Shown here piece by piece: positions 18,839-30,355 of a stretch of DNA of 64,000 nt. The stretch is from Ambrosia x helenae. Lineage: Eukaryota > Streptophyta > Magnoliopsida > Asterales > Asteraceae. The position numbers and the translations under genes were made by a program. The stretch's first letter is position 1. Each line of letters starts with the position of its first letter. The notes below the pieces were generated by a model. That model made no database searches and was not told where the DNA came from. It saw only the letters and a list, made by a program, of their open reading frames with translations. The DNA lies in the NCBI GenBank assembly GCA_030844895.1, contig CM061226.1:42726238-42790237 (forward strand), given 5' to 3'.

Positions 18839-21298
18839 TGTAACATTTCGCATTTATTCTTGTACGTTACACCATCGCATTTAATAAAACGTCAAGTTTC
18901 GTTATTCTCGTGTGCTATAATTATTTTTGTCGCGTTATTGGAACCCTAATACTATATATATATATTATATATGTGATTATATGTAATAATTATCAAAAAA
19001 CAAAAACTGCTTGGGCCGGGAATCGAACCCGCGCCCAAGCCGGCCCAACCACACCATCAAGCTTAACCATCTGGGCTAGCCATCAACTTGGAATAAATCC
19101 GGACGTGTATTAATGTTATACTTGGTTTTAAAGCTTCACAGCTGACTATGGAAAGTCAACTGTGACGCGTTTGCTTAATCAATCACAATTAACTTGTGAT
19201 TAATCCAAAAATGGCAACGATGCTCGATGACCGGCCTCATCCAGCTTCGATTACACGCTAACAACCATCAATCATTGACCAATTTGAATCAATACGCGTA
19301 TAAACTTTAATAATTAGTCAAACTTTCCAATTAACCCAACCATCGACCCACACTATAAATTGGACATCTACGAATCATTGCAACTCGCTCATACTCTCTT
19401 CTCAATCTTCAATTCTTCTCCAATCACACTGAAATTATCATTCTAATCGTTGTTTGACTTTTGGCTTTGACCGGACAATCGAACACAATTCATCACTGTG
19501 AGTTTAATTTTTTATGTGGTTTTGATCACCGGCGTTCACACATCAAAAGCCCTAACATCAATTAGGCCAATGATGTGTGAATCATGTTATTGCAGAATTT
19601 AGGGTTCGTGTAAACGATTTGGGGATAAATTGATTTTCCCACTGTGTATTTATTTAATTTTAGACGGAGTTAATCACAACCACTGGCCTAGGCCAAGTGG
19701 TTGTGACTAAGGCTTGCAACCTCAGCCACCCGGGTTCGAGTCCCGGCTGTGGCTTTCCTTTCTTTTCTTTTTCATTTTTAAACAACAAAGCATATTATAT
19801 ATATATTATACATTTAAATTTTATAAATTCATTTTTAAATATTAAAACCTTTTTATAAATTCTAAAAAAATTATATTTTTCAAATCTGAGTTAAAGGTTT
19901 TATTTACAATTTTTGGTTTTCTAAAATTAATTGATTTAATATTTATAATAATTAAATCAATTTTATACTATTATATTTATAAAAATTCATTAAAATATCA
20001 AAACAATTTTATTAAATTCCACAAAAATTATCCTATGTTTGTACAATATTAAACTTTACTGAAATAATTTTTAATTCAGAAAAATCATTGATTTTATATT
20101 TTTAATCAATTTTTGTTAGATTTAATCATAATTAAATCATAATAAATTCAATTCTTATTATTTTTACACCAAAATTTTATACAATTTATTTTTAAATATT
20201 TAGAACAGAAATATGATTTTTAAAATAATAATTCTTTAATTTTAGTATTTTTGAATATTAAGTTAAATTTTGGCAATTTGTAATAAATAGATTTAAAAAT
20301 CTATTTTAAAGGAAATAATTTTATAAAAATTATTTTTATACTTCAAACACATTATTGCGAGCATTCTAAATTCAAATTTTATAAAAAGACTTTCTTTTAT
20401 TTAATTATCATATTTCCCTTTATTTAATTAACATTTTATTTTAAATTCAACAATTTGTTATCCCCAAATCGAAACCCTAGGATATACTTATAAACTAGTT
20501 AGACTTAGACTTATTTGTTGCCTTATACATAGGGTAACACTTGGCAAACTATTGGGCTACACTTATACTATTCCTCAATACCTAATACTATACCAAGGTG
20601 AGTTTACGTAATCCTGTTTATGCGATTCTTTATACTTGCAACAATTTTAAGCAATTCAACATATATGTCTAGTAGTAAACTTTATTGCCTCATGTATTAG
20701 TCAACAGTTTCAACGAGTTTCAACGAGTTTCAACATTTACATAATCATTAGCTATGGCCAAGCCGGCGATACTCAATAATAGATCTATTGGATTGATAAC
20801 CCCACCCGGATACGTGTACCTCCTACATAGGTCACGTGGGTGATTGTTATCGTTCAACATATTACTAAGGTGAACCGTAGATGACGGGATGGACCTAAAC
20901 TAGTCGGAGGTTTGATTATGTCAACATATTATACTATTCATGTAGACTTAAATTTACGATAGACATACGAATTGCTAGATTTTTATACTTAAACTATATG
21001 CTTAACATGGATTATGTATTCTCACCAACTTCTAGTTGACCCCCCCCCCATTTTTACAACTCAACAGGTGATAATGATGCTTGAAGATTAGAGTATTTAT
21101 GAAGAAAATAAGGAGTCTATGCATGCTTGATTCTTGTGTGATGTATTAGATTTCCACATTCAAAACTCTTATGTATTTCAATTTTTGGATATTTGCAATT
21201 TAATATTTATTTCAATTAAAATTTGGATTACCATGTGCTACTGTATACTCATCAATACGTGACACCTCGATGTTTCCGCCATCGGTTGGGGTGTTACA
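18839..21298 (+). repeat. 3' LTR of the chromovirus
   Basis: 2460 bp copy of the 5' LTR. It has a shorter TA tract and C run. The antisense tRNA-like module is at 19010-19082, palindrome 19137-19164, TATA box 19354-19360, hairpin 19535-19581 and sense module 19675-19754. It is followed by the CTCAG target duplication. Confidence 0.95.
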
Positions 21299-21637
21299 CT
21301 CAGAGCAACCACTAATGTCAAGGACCGATTCGGTTTTCTCTATCCATCAGACAATTCCTACAGTGCCTTCATTACCACGAAAGTTCCATGGTTTGCATGC
21401 CATGAAGGTTTTGTATGAACAGCCGTGACTAGAGTTCTCAACCTCATTGTCCGTTTCGCTTCGGCGACGCCCGGTTCCACCAGATCCTACGTTTAAGTCG
21501 GCCCGGGCTGCATCGTGTCGAGCAATTGCCTCGGCAATTACCCTGGCCAACTCGGCGGGTGTGGATGGTAGTGGCTCACCTTCGGTCATTCGTGTGGAAT
21601 GTCGGGTCTGCATAACTAAAAAGATGGAACACAACAA
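21299..21637 (-). pseudogene. Element X Gag, N-terminal part
   Basis: Start MQTRHSTRMTEGEPLP (ATG near 21610), with AELARVIAEAIARHDAARA and then CSYKTFMACKPWNFRGNEG, the typical beginning of a Ty3/gypsy Gag domain. A TGA at 21347-21349 interrupts it. The frame then reads on as WIEKTESVLDISGCSE to the chromovirus insertion and resumes at 11137. Retrotransposon capsid function is inferred from the domain style. It is broken by the stop and by two insertions. Confidence 0.75.
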
Positions 21638-21849
21638 TCATGAGTATAATATACAAGCATACCATAATCAACATAGTCATATAAATCAAACTATACATCA
21701 TGTCATCACATCATTTCATAATTTCTCAAAAGCAATTAGGTTTTTAATACAAAACAGGCAGGTGTACCGCAATTAGTTTTTAGATCATAACATCCATAGT
21801 CACAAAATATCATAAATCAAACACATGCATAATCATCATAAACCACAAT
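21638..21849 (-). other. Spacer between X upstream ORF and Gag
   Basis: A/T-rich non-coding segment between the 89-aa ORF and the Gag start. No motif recognised. Confidence 0.4.
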
Positions 21850-22119
21850 CTAAGAAGGGGGTGGGAAGGCAGCTACAAGACATATAATAGCCTCCCTCAT
21901 ACGCCTCTCTGTCTCCATCGCCCTACGCTCTAACATCTCTACTCGTCTACCCATCTCCGATCGCTCTACTACGGCCGCTAGTCTCCCCTGCTCGTCCTCT
22001 ACTAAACGATCCTCGAGCTCCCGAACTCTGCCCTCCAAAGCCACCAGCTGGAAGTCGTGAGAGATAATAACATTGCCCTCGGAGCGGAGAGGTCTCCCCG
22101 ATGAGCCTCCCAAGCTCAT
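21850..22119 (-). CDS. Small coiled-coil ORF upstream of X gag
   Basis: 89 codons, MSLGGSSGRPLRSEGN then LEGRVRELEDRLVEDEQGRL and EMLERRAMETERRMREAI. The hydrophobic positions repeat every seven residues, as expected for a coiled coil. It ends CLVAAFPPPS. It lies directly upstream of the X Gag start in the same orientation, so it is probably a leader-encoded protein of this gypsy element. No function is recognised. It could also be the tail of a longer ORF, because the region upstream to 22300 has stops. Confidence 0.45.
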   Translation of the reverse strand: MSLGGSSGRPLRSEGNVIISHDFQLVALEGRVRELEDRLVEDEQGRLAAVVERSEMGRRVEMLERRAMETERRMREAIICLVAAFPPPS

Positions 22120-22300
22120 GGTCTCGAGGTCGTCCTCCTCGTCTCGATGCGCAAGATCGCTGGTAAGACTATGTAGGTAAGGCCGTTTGCGGGCCTATGA
22201 ACATCTCTTGAGCCTCTTCGATGGCTCACCTACCTCGATGGCTAGGGTATAGGCTCAGGAATGGCCGCCTGGACGGGCTCAGAAACAGGGATAGTAGGGA
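22120..22300 (-). other. Element X leader, truncated
   Basis: Non-coding in its present state. Bases 22221-22300 are repeated at 1-95. The X sequence stops abruptly at about 22300, where copia sequence begins. Confidence 0.55.
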
Positions 22301-22885
22301 AACAATCACACGGCTTCTCTTTAAGAAATCAACAATACCGGCGAATTCGGTATGTTTTTTCAGATCTCCCATAAATGCACAACAATTGTGTGCTGCTTCA
22401 AATGGTAAATCTTCAACTTGTTCTTTTCCAGCTGCCTTTACAAAAGATCCGGCGGGAACATCAGTAATTTCCTGTTCAGACATGATTAGACTGCAAAACA
22501 AATCAAGAAACACGTTAAAAACGGACAAAATAACCAAAACTTGAAAATTTTGAATTTGAAATTCTACATTCGACCATTCGAAGGTACGAATGTGAAAATA
22601 GAGGTTCGAATGTGGAATCAAAGGTTTGAATGTGAAAATCAGTGATTAAAAATGTACATTCAACCAAACAGTTCCACTTTCGACCGTTTGAACATCTTCA
22701 TTCGACCAAAAAGCCATGTTCGACCATTTATGATTGGGCGCAAGAAGACTGTTCATCTTCTCAAATTGCAGATTTTGATTTAGGTTGTTTTAACATGCCA
22801 TTTTGATTTGAATACCATCTAATATGGCCGATAAACAATTCCCAATCAACAATTTTGTCTATTAATCAGTGTTTATGTGGTTTCA
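22301..22885 (-). repeat. Duplicated start of copia 3' ORF with its leader
   Basis: 585-bp near-copy of 24776-25361, including the acceptor-like TTTTGCAG and the first ~70 codons of the 3' ORF. It is tandem to the original with about 1.9 kb between. The copy is truncated at the X junction. Confidence 0.8.
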
Positions 22886-23037
22886 GACGGAAGATTCGAG
22901 ATGAGACAGAAATATACGATAACTAAGTCATCACAGATTCGTATTGCATCAGAAACGGTTACAGACATTGTCATCAGTAGGATAAACATCTATCTCGGGG
23001 CCGGGGAGGTCGGGCATGACCTCCCCCTTGAGAGCAT
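22886..23037 (-). other. Junction segment after the copia 3' ORF
   Basis: Links the acidic end of the 3' ORF to the duplicated segment. It includes a GGGGCCGGGGAGGTC G-rich run. No match to the C-terminal domain seen in copia B, so that domain has been lost here. Confidence 0.4.
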
Positions 23038-23655
23038 TCAAAGCACAAACTCAAAATCTTCTTCTTCTTCATCAAATGGTTCAAAATCAACTTCCTCCTC
23101 GTCACGTTCTTTATCTTCTTCACCAGCTTGTAATTGTGGAGCTTTAGAGTACAAATCCTTTATCAGATTATTCATACTCTTGTTGTCTGCTTTCAGCTTT
23201 TTGTTCTCCTCTTTCATAGTAATGTACCTTCTGGTGTTTCTCTGTTCATGCTTTAACAACTTCTTCTTCTCTTTCTGAAGTTGTTTAATCTTTGCTTCCA
23301 GAGCTTCATGATTTTCATGTGACGATTCAACAACATCCAACATCTTTCTGTCATTATTTCTCAACTGTTCGATCTCTGCTTGTTGCTGATTTATGATCTT
23401 CATCATATCTGCAAGCTTCTGGTTAACTACAGTCATCACATCACTACCTACAGTAACCTTAGGTGTTGAAGCTTCAGCAACTGGAATCTTTCCTTTCTTC
23501 AGCTTTTTCAACACTCTATCTAAAGCATCATTAAACGCATCAGTTGGCAGTTCAGTATGTTCAGCAGCAGATGATGTCTTTTGTTTCTTTGCTGCTGGGG
23601 ATGTAATGGGTGATTTAGAACTAGATGCTGCAGGCAATTTCTTTCCAGCAATCAA
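23038..23655 (-). pseudogene. Copia C 3' ORF, coiled-coil part
   Basis: 205 codons. Residues about 45-80 read VLKKLKKGKIPVAEASTPKV, then VVNQKLADMMKIINQQQAEIEQL and a long heptad-rich Lys/Glu coiled coil to about residue 165. KAPQLQAGEEDKERDEEEVD and an acidic tail follow. It aligns with 58618-59228 in copia B. It is separated from the N-terminal part (23924-24958) by about 270 bp with disrupted frame. No signal peptide or membrane segment is seen, so an envelope role is not supported by the sequence. Confidence 0.7.
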
Positions 23656-23923
23656 ATTCTCATATCTCTAGCTCTTTTCTCCATTGGCTTTACAACCTTT
23701 TCCTTCTTCTTGTATAGTGGTTTCTTCTGTTTCTCTCCTGTCTTTGGCGATCCTCCAAAATCTTCGGATCCCAAACCTTAACCTTCATCAATCTTATCCA
23801 ATGCAATCAGACTTTTTATCCTCTGCTCTTCTACAGACTTGTTAAGACTTTCAGACTTACCAGCCACAGTGGCCTTGGGCGTGGTGCTCTTAACAGTCTC
23901 ATTATCCGAATCCCATCTTTCAT

Positions 23924-24958
23924 CTACCTGTGTCTCTCAGAATCAACAGACACTTCATCAACTAAATGTAAACCCTTTTTGGCTACACTGTTCTTTCTTC
24001 TAGAAACCTTCTTCTGTGGTGGTTCTACATCATCTTGTTTCTCTTTCCCTTTCCCAGTCTTTGCGCCGACATTAACTACTTGCCGCTTTCTCTTTGCATC
24101 AGGATGAATAGGACATAAAGGATTATCTTCATCAGAATCACTGTTATCATGTCTACCTTTATCCTTACCTGGATCTTCATATCCTGGATTAATCAGATGA
24201 CCAAACAGGTTCTTGTGTGGTGGTCTTTTATTCATCGGCACACCTTTATAACCTTTCATTCTAACAAGCGTGTTCAGATTCATGTGATCCTGTACGACAA
24301 TCTGAGTAGGATCTCTTCTCAAGTTCTTGTACTTCTCATCAAATATCATCTGCAGGAATCTTGGATATAACAGAAATTTCTTGTTCTTCAAACCTCTGAG
24401 TGGTTCCAGCATATGTTCAAGTATCATACCAGATACATTGAAAGGCTTTCTCAGGATTAGGGCTACCATCAAAGAGCTAATGCTCTTTCTCATAACATCA
24501 TACCCTCCACTCACTGATCCAAACACATGTAACATGACGTGTGCAAGATACTTGAACTGCAGACATAACTTCCCTTTGTGTAATGAACCATCAGTAATCG
24601 GTCCATTGTACTTCATTGTGTAATGTGCCTCTCTGATGTCATCTTTAGAAATGATCACAAACTCCCCCTGAATCGTACTTACGACAGCAGATTCATTGTT
24701 CCAGTAATCCATTCTGGCATTCTTCCAGAATTCTTGTTGATGATCTTTATATATGATGGCGGGAGTAGCAAGGGCAACAATCACACGGCTTCTCTTTAAG
24801 AAATCAACAATACCGGCGAATTCGGTATGTTTTTTCAGATCTCCCATAAACGCACAACAATTGTGTGCTGCTTCAAATGGTAAATCTTCAACTTGTTCTT
24901 TTCCAGCTGCCTTTTCAAAAGATCCGGCGGGAACATCAGTACTTTCCTGTTCAGACAT
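23924..24958 (-). pseudogene. Copia C 3' ORF, N-terminal part
   Basis: The frame is open to 24976, but the ATG at 24958 (MSEQESTDVPAGS) is preferred because a TTTTGCAG acceptor-like site lies seven bases before it and copia B has the same layout. The conserved N-terminal domain includes AAHNCCAFMGDLKKHTEFAG, IVDFLKRSRVIVALATPAII and QQEFWKNARMDYW. Then come GGYDVMRKSISSLMVALILRK, the box RPPHKNLFGHLINPGY, and a basic, nuclear-signal-like KRKRQVV tract. It lies about 2.2 kb after RNase H, the position of envelope-like genes in Sireviruses. No named domain recognised; role unknown. Confidence 0.75.
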
Positions 24959-24976
24959 GATTAGACTGCAAAACAA

Positions 24977-27191
24977 ATCAAGAAAACACGTTAAAAACGA
25001 ACAAAATATCCAAAACTTGAAATTTTTGAATTTGAAATTCTACATTCGACCATTCGAAGGTACGAATGTGAAAATAGAGGTTCGAATGTAGAATCAAAGG
25101 TTCGAATGTGAAAATCAGTGATTAAAAATGTACATTCGACCAAACAGTTCCACTTTCGACCGTTTGAACATCTTCATTCGACCAAAAAGCCATGTTCGAC
25201 CGTTTAAGATTGGGCGAAAGAAGACTGTTCATCTTCTCAAATTGCAGATTTTGATTTAGGTTGTTTTAACATGCCATTTTGATTTGAAAACCATCTAATA
25301 TGGCCGATAAACAATTCCCAATCAACAATTTTGTCTATTAATCAGTGTTTATGTGTTTTCAATTAAAAACTAGGGTTCGAAGCATTTTAATCATTAATTA
25401 ATCAATCTATGTTGTTTAAACCATGGATTTTTTGTTTATTCTCCCCCTAAAACACTTAAACACTAAATCCTTAACAAAAATTTTAACAATTAACGGTTAA
25501 TAATCATGTTTTGATCTCAGTTAGGGTTCGGTCACAAATTCAATGATTGTGACTTTGTTTGTGGATGGATACCTGCAAATGATGATTCAAAATGACCAGT
25601 AAGACACAACGAACACAATCATATGATTTTTAATTCACGAGCAATAAGATCACTTTATCACAGAAATTTAAAAATTTTTGAATATGGGGTCGAATGTGCA
25701 GATCAGACATATATAGGCTCCACATTCGACCAAACGACTAGGGCGAATGTGAAAATTTGTCCACCTTCGACCCTATTTAAAAGTTCGAATGTAGACAAAT
25801 GGTTCGAATGTGAAAATAACACATGAACACTCACATTCGACTGTTTGAAAGGTTCGAATGAGCAGGAAAAATTCCACCTTCGACCCAACGAAGGGGCGAA
25901 TGAAAATTGGAAATTTTGAAGTTTTTACCAAATCTCAAAATCGAGTCCCGTTCAAAATTTTTCTCAACTTTTAAGCATCCAACATTCATTATTTCTCATT
26001 TTAAGATGACAAAACTCAAATGGTCCATCAAGCTTTAGAAAATCACCATCAACTACCATCAGCTATCAAAAATACGATAGAAATGTAAAATCTTTTGGAT
26101 TTTCCAATCTTTTTGTTAAAACACACCAAAAATGTTTTTGAGTTTTGTATTTTTGACGAGAAATATAAAATGCAGAAATGTAAAGATAAAGTAGTAAATG
26201 TTTTGTGATTTCCGGTAAGGGGATCATATCAGTTATTGAGAAATCTGATCACTCCGTTGATCTTTTGATTTATTGTCATTAAAGACAATGTGTGATCTGG
26301 CAACTGCTGATATTGTGATCCACATAAACTCACATTAAGACTGTTGTGCAGTGCTTTAGACTGATACTATTAGTTATAGTATAAACTCAATTGTCTGTGG
26401 TTCCCATGCACACGACATACTCCCGTATCAAGAAATAAATTCACAACGACTCATTGTAGCGCGTGATTATTCTTTCGTCATCTGTAAATTTATAAGGTAT
26501 GAGGCACAGAGGTATACATGTCAGCAAATCAATGCTACAAAGTAACTTATGCACTCTACCAGGTTGAGGGCTGGTATCAATCATGATTTGCATCAATGAT
26601 TGGATATGATGCATTAGATAATCTTTGATTATCGTCATACATTGAAAGTTCCTCAATTCGGTAACTTTAGGATTTGGCTTTACAGCTCTTTTAGAAAGAC
26701 ACCCTGTCTGATCTAGGTCCGTAATGACTTACAGCGGATGATCAGAGAGGCTATCCCCAGATAACTAATAACATAACGACCCGAAACCTCCGAATTTTGT
26801 ACAAATATCCTATCAAACTAAATTACGGTACTAAGACCATATGCCCATGAGGAGTTCATCCACACAACAAATCGTTTGATATGTATGTATCAGGCACGCA
26901 GTAATAGGTCTACGAAGCCTATCAACACATCACACAGACTCAAACACATGCCTTGTATTGCATTACACTTCTTTAGCATGTGTCAGATCCCCACTGATGT
27001 ACTATCATTTCTCCTTTTTCTCCTGGAAATCATTTTGGGTTTTCTAATTTTTATGGGTTTTTGAATTTTTTAATGTTTTTGGTTTTTCTGAAAATAAACT
27101 CTTCCTAAAAAGTAAAACATATTTAGGATTTTTGTATTTTTCTAAAAAACAGTAAAAACTAAAATTAAAAAGTGATAAACTGAGGTGGTGA
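24977..27191 (-). other. Spacer between copia RNase H and 3' ORF
   Basis: Non-coding, A/T-rich. It has two clusters of TTCGACC/GGTCGAA motifs (25030-25210 and 25690-25910). Several stretches resemble the equivalent spacer of copia B (55682-57365), for example the CCGAAACCTCCGAATTTTG box near 26780 and the ATGTATGTATCAGGCACGCAG box near 26880. This conservation of a non-coding spacer between diverged copies suggests a cis-acting role. No gene seen. Confidence 0.65.
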
Positions 27192-27764
27192 TCAGTCTTG
27201 TTTTTCTTTTATACCGTTAGCTTTTAAAAGATATTCAAATCTTGATTTATCAAAAGCTTTGGTAAAAAGATCTGCACGTTGATAGTCAGTGTGGATTTTG
27301 ACCATATCGATCAACTCTTTTGCATAACAATCACGGATAAAATGGTATTTGATCCGGATATGTTTAGCTTTCAAGTGATTTACAAAGTCTTTTGTTAATG
27401 CAATTGCGGCCTCATTATCACAGTAAATAGGGGTTTTAAGAAATTGCAAACCGTAGTCCACCATCTGTTGTTGTATCCAAAGAACTTGTGAGCACCAGCT
27501 TGATGCTGAGACGTATTCTGCTTCACATGTGGATAAGGCAACTGCGGTTTGTTTCTTGCATTGCCAGGACATGAGCCTGCTCCCTATAAACTGGCATCCA
27601 ACCATTGTGGATTTGTTGTCTTTATCACAGCCACCCCAATCTGCATCACTAAAAGCGATTAGGTCAAAATTATCATCATTAGGGTACCATAGTCCTCTCG
27701 ACGGACAACCCTTCAGATATCTGAGGATACGTTTGACAGCTACAAGATGACTCTGTTTCGGCTT
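27192..27764 (-). pseudogene. Copia C RNase H
   Basis: Reads KGCPSRGLWYPNDDNFD, ADWGGCDKDNKSTM, then an open stretch of 137 codons with QCKKQTAVALSTCEAEYVSA, YCDNEAAIALTKD and KHIRIKYHFIRDC, the canonical copia RNase H. It ends LLKANGIKEKQD*. A stop at 27765-27767 and loss of the first Met separate it from RT. It would degrade template RNA during reverse transcription. Confidence 0.85.
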
Positions 27765-28526
27765 CTATTGATAACGTGCACAGAGACATGTGGCAAACAT
27801 TATATCTGGTCTGGAGGTGGTGAGGTAAATCAGAGATCCGACGATTGCTCTGTATGTAAAAGGATCAGTTAGCTCCCCCTTAGCGTCAACACCAATCCCG
27901 TGATTAGGTTGTATCGGGGTATCCATCGGCTTTGAATCATCCATCTGGAATCGGCTCAAGACTTCAGAAACATATTTCGTCTGGTGTATAAAGATCCCCG
28001 TTGGTCTTTGTTCCACCTGCAAGCCTAGGAAAAACTGCATCTCTCCCATCGCACTCATTTCGAACTTTTCCTCCATAACACATTCAAATTCTCTGCACAG
28101 AAGTTCGTTAGTAGAACTAAAAATAATGTCATCAACATAAATCTGCACTAGAAGCAAGTCATCTCCTGTTCGTTTTGTGAACAGTGTGCAATCTACCAAC
28201 CCTCGTTTAAATCCTTTGGTCAGAAGATGCGTGCTCAGCTCCTCATACCATTGCCTTGGAGCCTGGTGCAACCCGTAGAGAGCTTTGTTTAGAACGTAGA
28301 CCTTATCCCGGTGAATAGGATCTTCAAAGCCTGGTGGTTGACCTACGTAAACTTCCTCCTTAACCACACCATAAAGAAACGCGCTTTTAACGTCCATTTG
28401 ATACACCTTGAATTTCTTATAAGATGCAAACGCCAGAAACATGCGGATAGCTTCTAAGCGTGCAACCGGTGCATAAATCTCGTTATAATCTATTCCTTCC
28501 ACTTGATGAAAGCCTTGTATGACCAA
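27765..28526 (-). pseudogene. Copia C reverse transcriptase core
   Basis: 253 codons with the copia RVT_2 motifs YAPVARLEAIRMFLAFAS, QMDVKSAFLYG, KALYGLHQAPRQWYE, catalytic YVDD (in LVQIYVDDIIFSS) and FFLGLQVEQ. The N-terminal part lies in another frame (28490-28849), so there is a frameshift near 28500-28520, and the ORF ends at an early stop before RNase H. Confidence 0.88.
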
Positions 28527-28849
28527 TCGAGCTTGTTCCTAACAATCACTCCTCTGTCATCTTTCTTACACTTGAACACCCATTTTGTTCCTATCTTTTT
28601 CCGTCCTGGAGGTAAATCTGTCAGTGTCCACACTCCAAGTTTCTGGAACTGTAATAACTCCTCCTGCATAGCCTCTACCCAAGCGTCATCCAAAAGAGCA
28701 TCCTTGTATGTCCGCGGCTCGACCTGCGAAACATAACAAGCAAAAGACCAGTCATTTTGAAAACCTGATTTTTGAATTTTGGCATATAAAGCAAGAGCGC
28801 CAAGGTTTTCTGGTGATTTAGCATTCCTCAGTTGACCTCTCGTCATCAC
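28490..28849 (-). pseudogene. Copia C reverse transcriptase, N-terminal part
   Basis: MTRGQLRNAKSPENL, then EPRTYKDALLDDAWVEAMQE and PPGRKKIGTKWVFKCKKD, the usual start of the copia RVT_2 region. It runs out of frame at NKLDWSYKAF, where copia B reads NKARLVVQGF. Confidence 0.8.
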
Positions 28850-28944
28850 ACTGCTACCAGGATCACCAATAACCTGCTCGAGCGGGTGAATCCGATGTGT
28901 CCGAGATTCCGGATAATCAGGTACTTACACTCCCATCTGAGTAG

Positions 28945-29637
28945 TTAAGTTTTTGTTGAATCCAGATCATTACCCAAGTTTGATGATGAAGCACCATTTG
29001 GATTTGGGTTCACTAGAGGTGTCTCTGTAGCAATATCTGGAACAGCTTCACTTGTAACATCATCGTCATCTTCAGATTCTGATGAATTAAGAGTTGTGGA
29101 AGCTTCCTGAAATACCTCTTCTTCAGCTGCAGGAGCATTGGTATCATTAGAAGCTGTTTGGCGTTTTACAGTGATCGGACGCACCAACGGTGATGTCACT
29201 GCGTTTTCGACCTCGTAATATAATCGTAATACAGCCTCTTCAACCAAGCTATCTAGATTGAATGATTCAAAGAAGTCCTTGTAATCAAACATCCAGTCTG
29301 GACCGCTACCCTGTACATTCTGTGTATACCTCTGAACTTCAACGTTAGCCCACTCCTCGACCTGACGAGTTCGTTTGTTGAATACCCGTTTGAGCAGGGT
29401 TGCATATCCAACAAAGAATCCCTCTTCAGCCTTTGGTGCGAACTTCTCAGATGGATTAAGCATTGTACACGGGGCTCCAAACGGTTCTAGATACTCTAAG
29501 TTCGGCTTTCGTCGATTCAACAGCTCATAAGAAGTTTTTCCAAACTTCTTCACCGTTAAAACACGTTTGAGAGTATAACAAGCTGCGTAAAATGCTTCAT
29601 TCCAGAACATCACTGGAAGATTGGAGTCCACAAGCAT
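28945..29637 (-). pseudogene. Copia C integrase C-terminal region
   Basis: FWNEAFYAACYTLKRVLT, KTSYELLNRRKPNLEYLEPF and KFAPKAEEGFFVGYA match the copia integrase C-terminal part (GKTPYE-like box). A Ser/Glu-rich linker to RT follows. It is in a different frame from the integrase core. Confidence 0.78.
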
Positions 29638-29654
29638 TGTTCTTGCCGCTTCAA

Positions 29655-30046
29655 TTAGAGTCCTGTTTTTGCGTTCTGCGACACCGTTCTGTTGAATGGT
29701 ATACGGAGCACTGTATTCATGAGAATTCCTTTGTTTTCACAAAGAGCTTCCATCTGTGCATTCTTAAACTCTGTCCCATTATCACTCCTAATTCTCTTGA
29801 TCTTCAGACCATAAACATTTTCCAATCGAGTGAACAGAACTTTCAAATTATCAAACGTGTCGCTCTTATGATGCAAGCACATAACCCATGAAAATCTGGA
29901 ATAGTCATCTGTAACCACAAGACAGTACAATTCACCAGCATGACTTTTACGCTTGACTGGTCCAAACAGATCAATGTGCAAACGCACAAGTGGTAGTTCA
30001 ACTGAATTCACTTTCTTTTGTTTATGGGACTGCTTGTGCTGCTTTC
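29655..30046 (-). pseudogene. Copia C integrase core
   Basis: LHIDLFGPVKRKSHAGE, CLVVTDDYSRFSWV and IKRIRSDNGTEFKN supply the DD of the DDE integrase. The frame is lost after CENKGI, where copia B continues HHEYS. Its 5' end is at the insertion of element L; the coding sequence resumes at 39274. Confidence 0.82.
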
Positions 30047-30316
30047 TGATGCGCGGTTGCACGCATCATGTTTATTTGCCAGTTTTGTATATTTTTGAGT
30101 CGTTTAGATAGATTTTTTACTAGTTTTAGGTCTGTACACTATTATTTTAGTATTGTATATATTTTATTACTTTTTGGTTGTTTTTACTATTAATTTATTT
30201 ATTTTATATTTATGGTATGTGATCGTATGGAGCGGGGCTAAAACAGTACAAATTATATTCGAGACCCAAACACCCGAGTCGAGACCACGGGGTCATAATA
30301 CCATTTATAATAATAG

Positions 30317-30355
<39 letters not shown>

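Larger units (their letters stand above)
11138..21298 (+). mobile_element. Full-length Tekay/Del-type chromovirus (Ty3/gypsy)
   Basis: 10,161 bp. LTRs 11138-13626 and 18839-21298 have TGTAACATTTCGC...GGGTGTTACA ends. The target duplication CTCAG is perfect (11133-11137 and 21299-21303). It has an initiator-Met primer site, leader, broken gag, an open gag-pol ORF with protease, RT, RNase H and integrase, a C-terminal chromodomain-like segment and a polypurine tract. By eye the LTRs differ by about 14 substitutions in 2.45 kb (about 0.6%), a fairly young insertion of perhaps 0.2 million years at a grass-type rate. It is the likely autonomous relative of the TR-GAG element. Confidence 0.95.

Noticed and set aside
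23924..24976. Retroviral-type envelope gene
   Set aside because: Position fits Sirevirus envelope-like genes, but no signal peptide, membrane helix or furin-type site is seen in either copy. I keep it as an uncharacterised 3' ORF.
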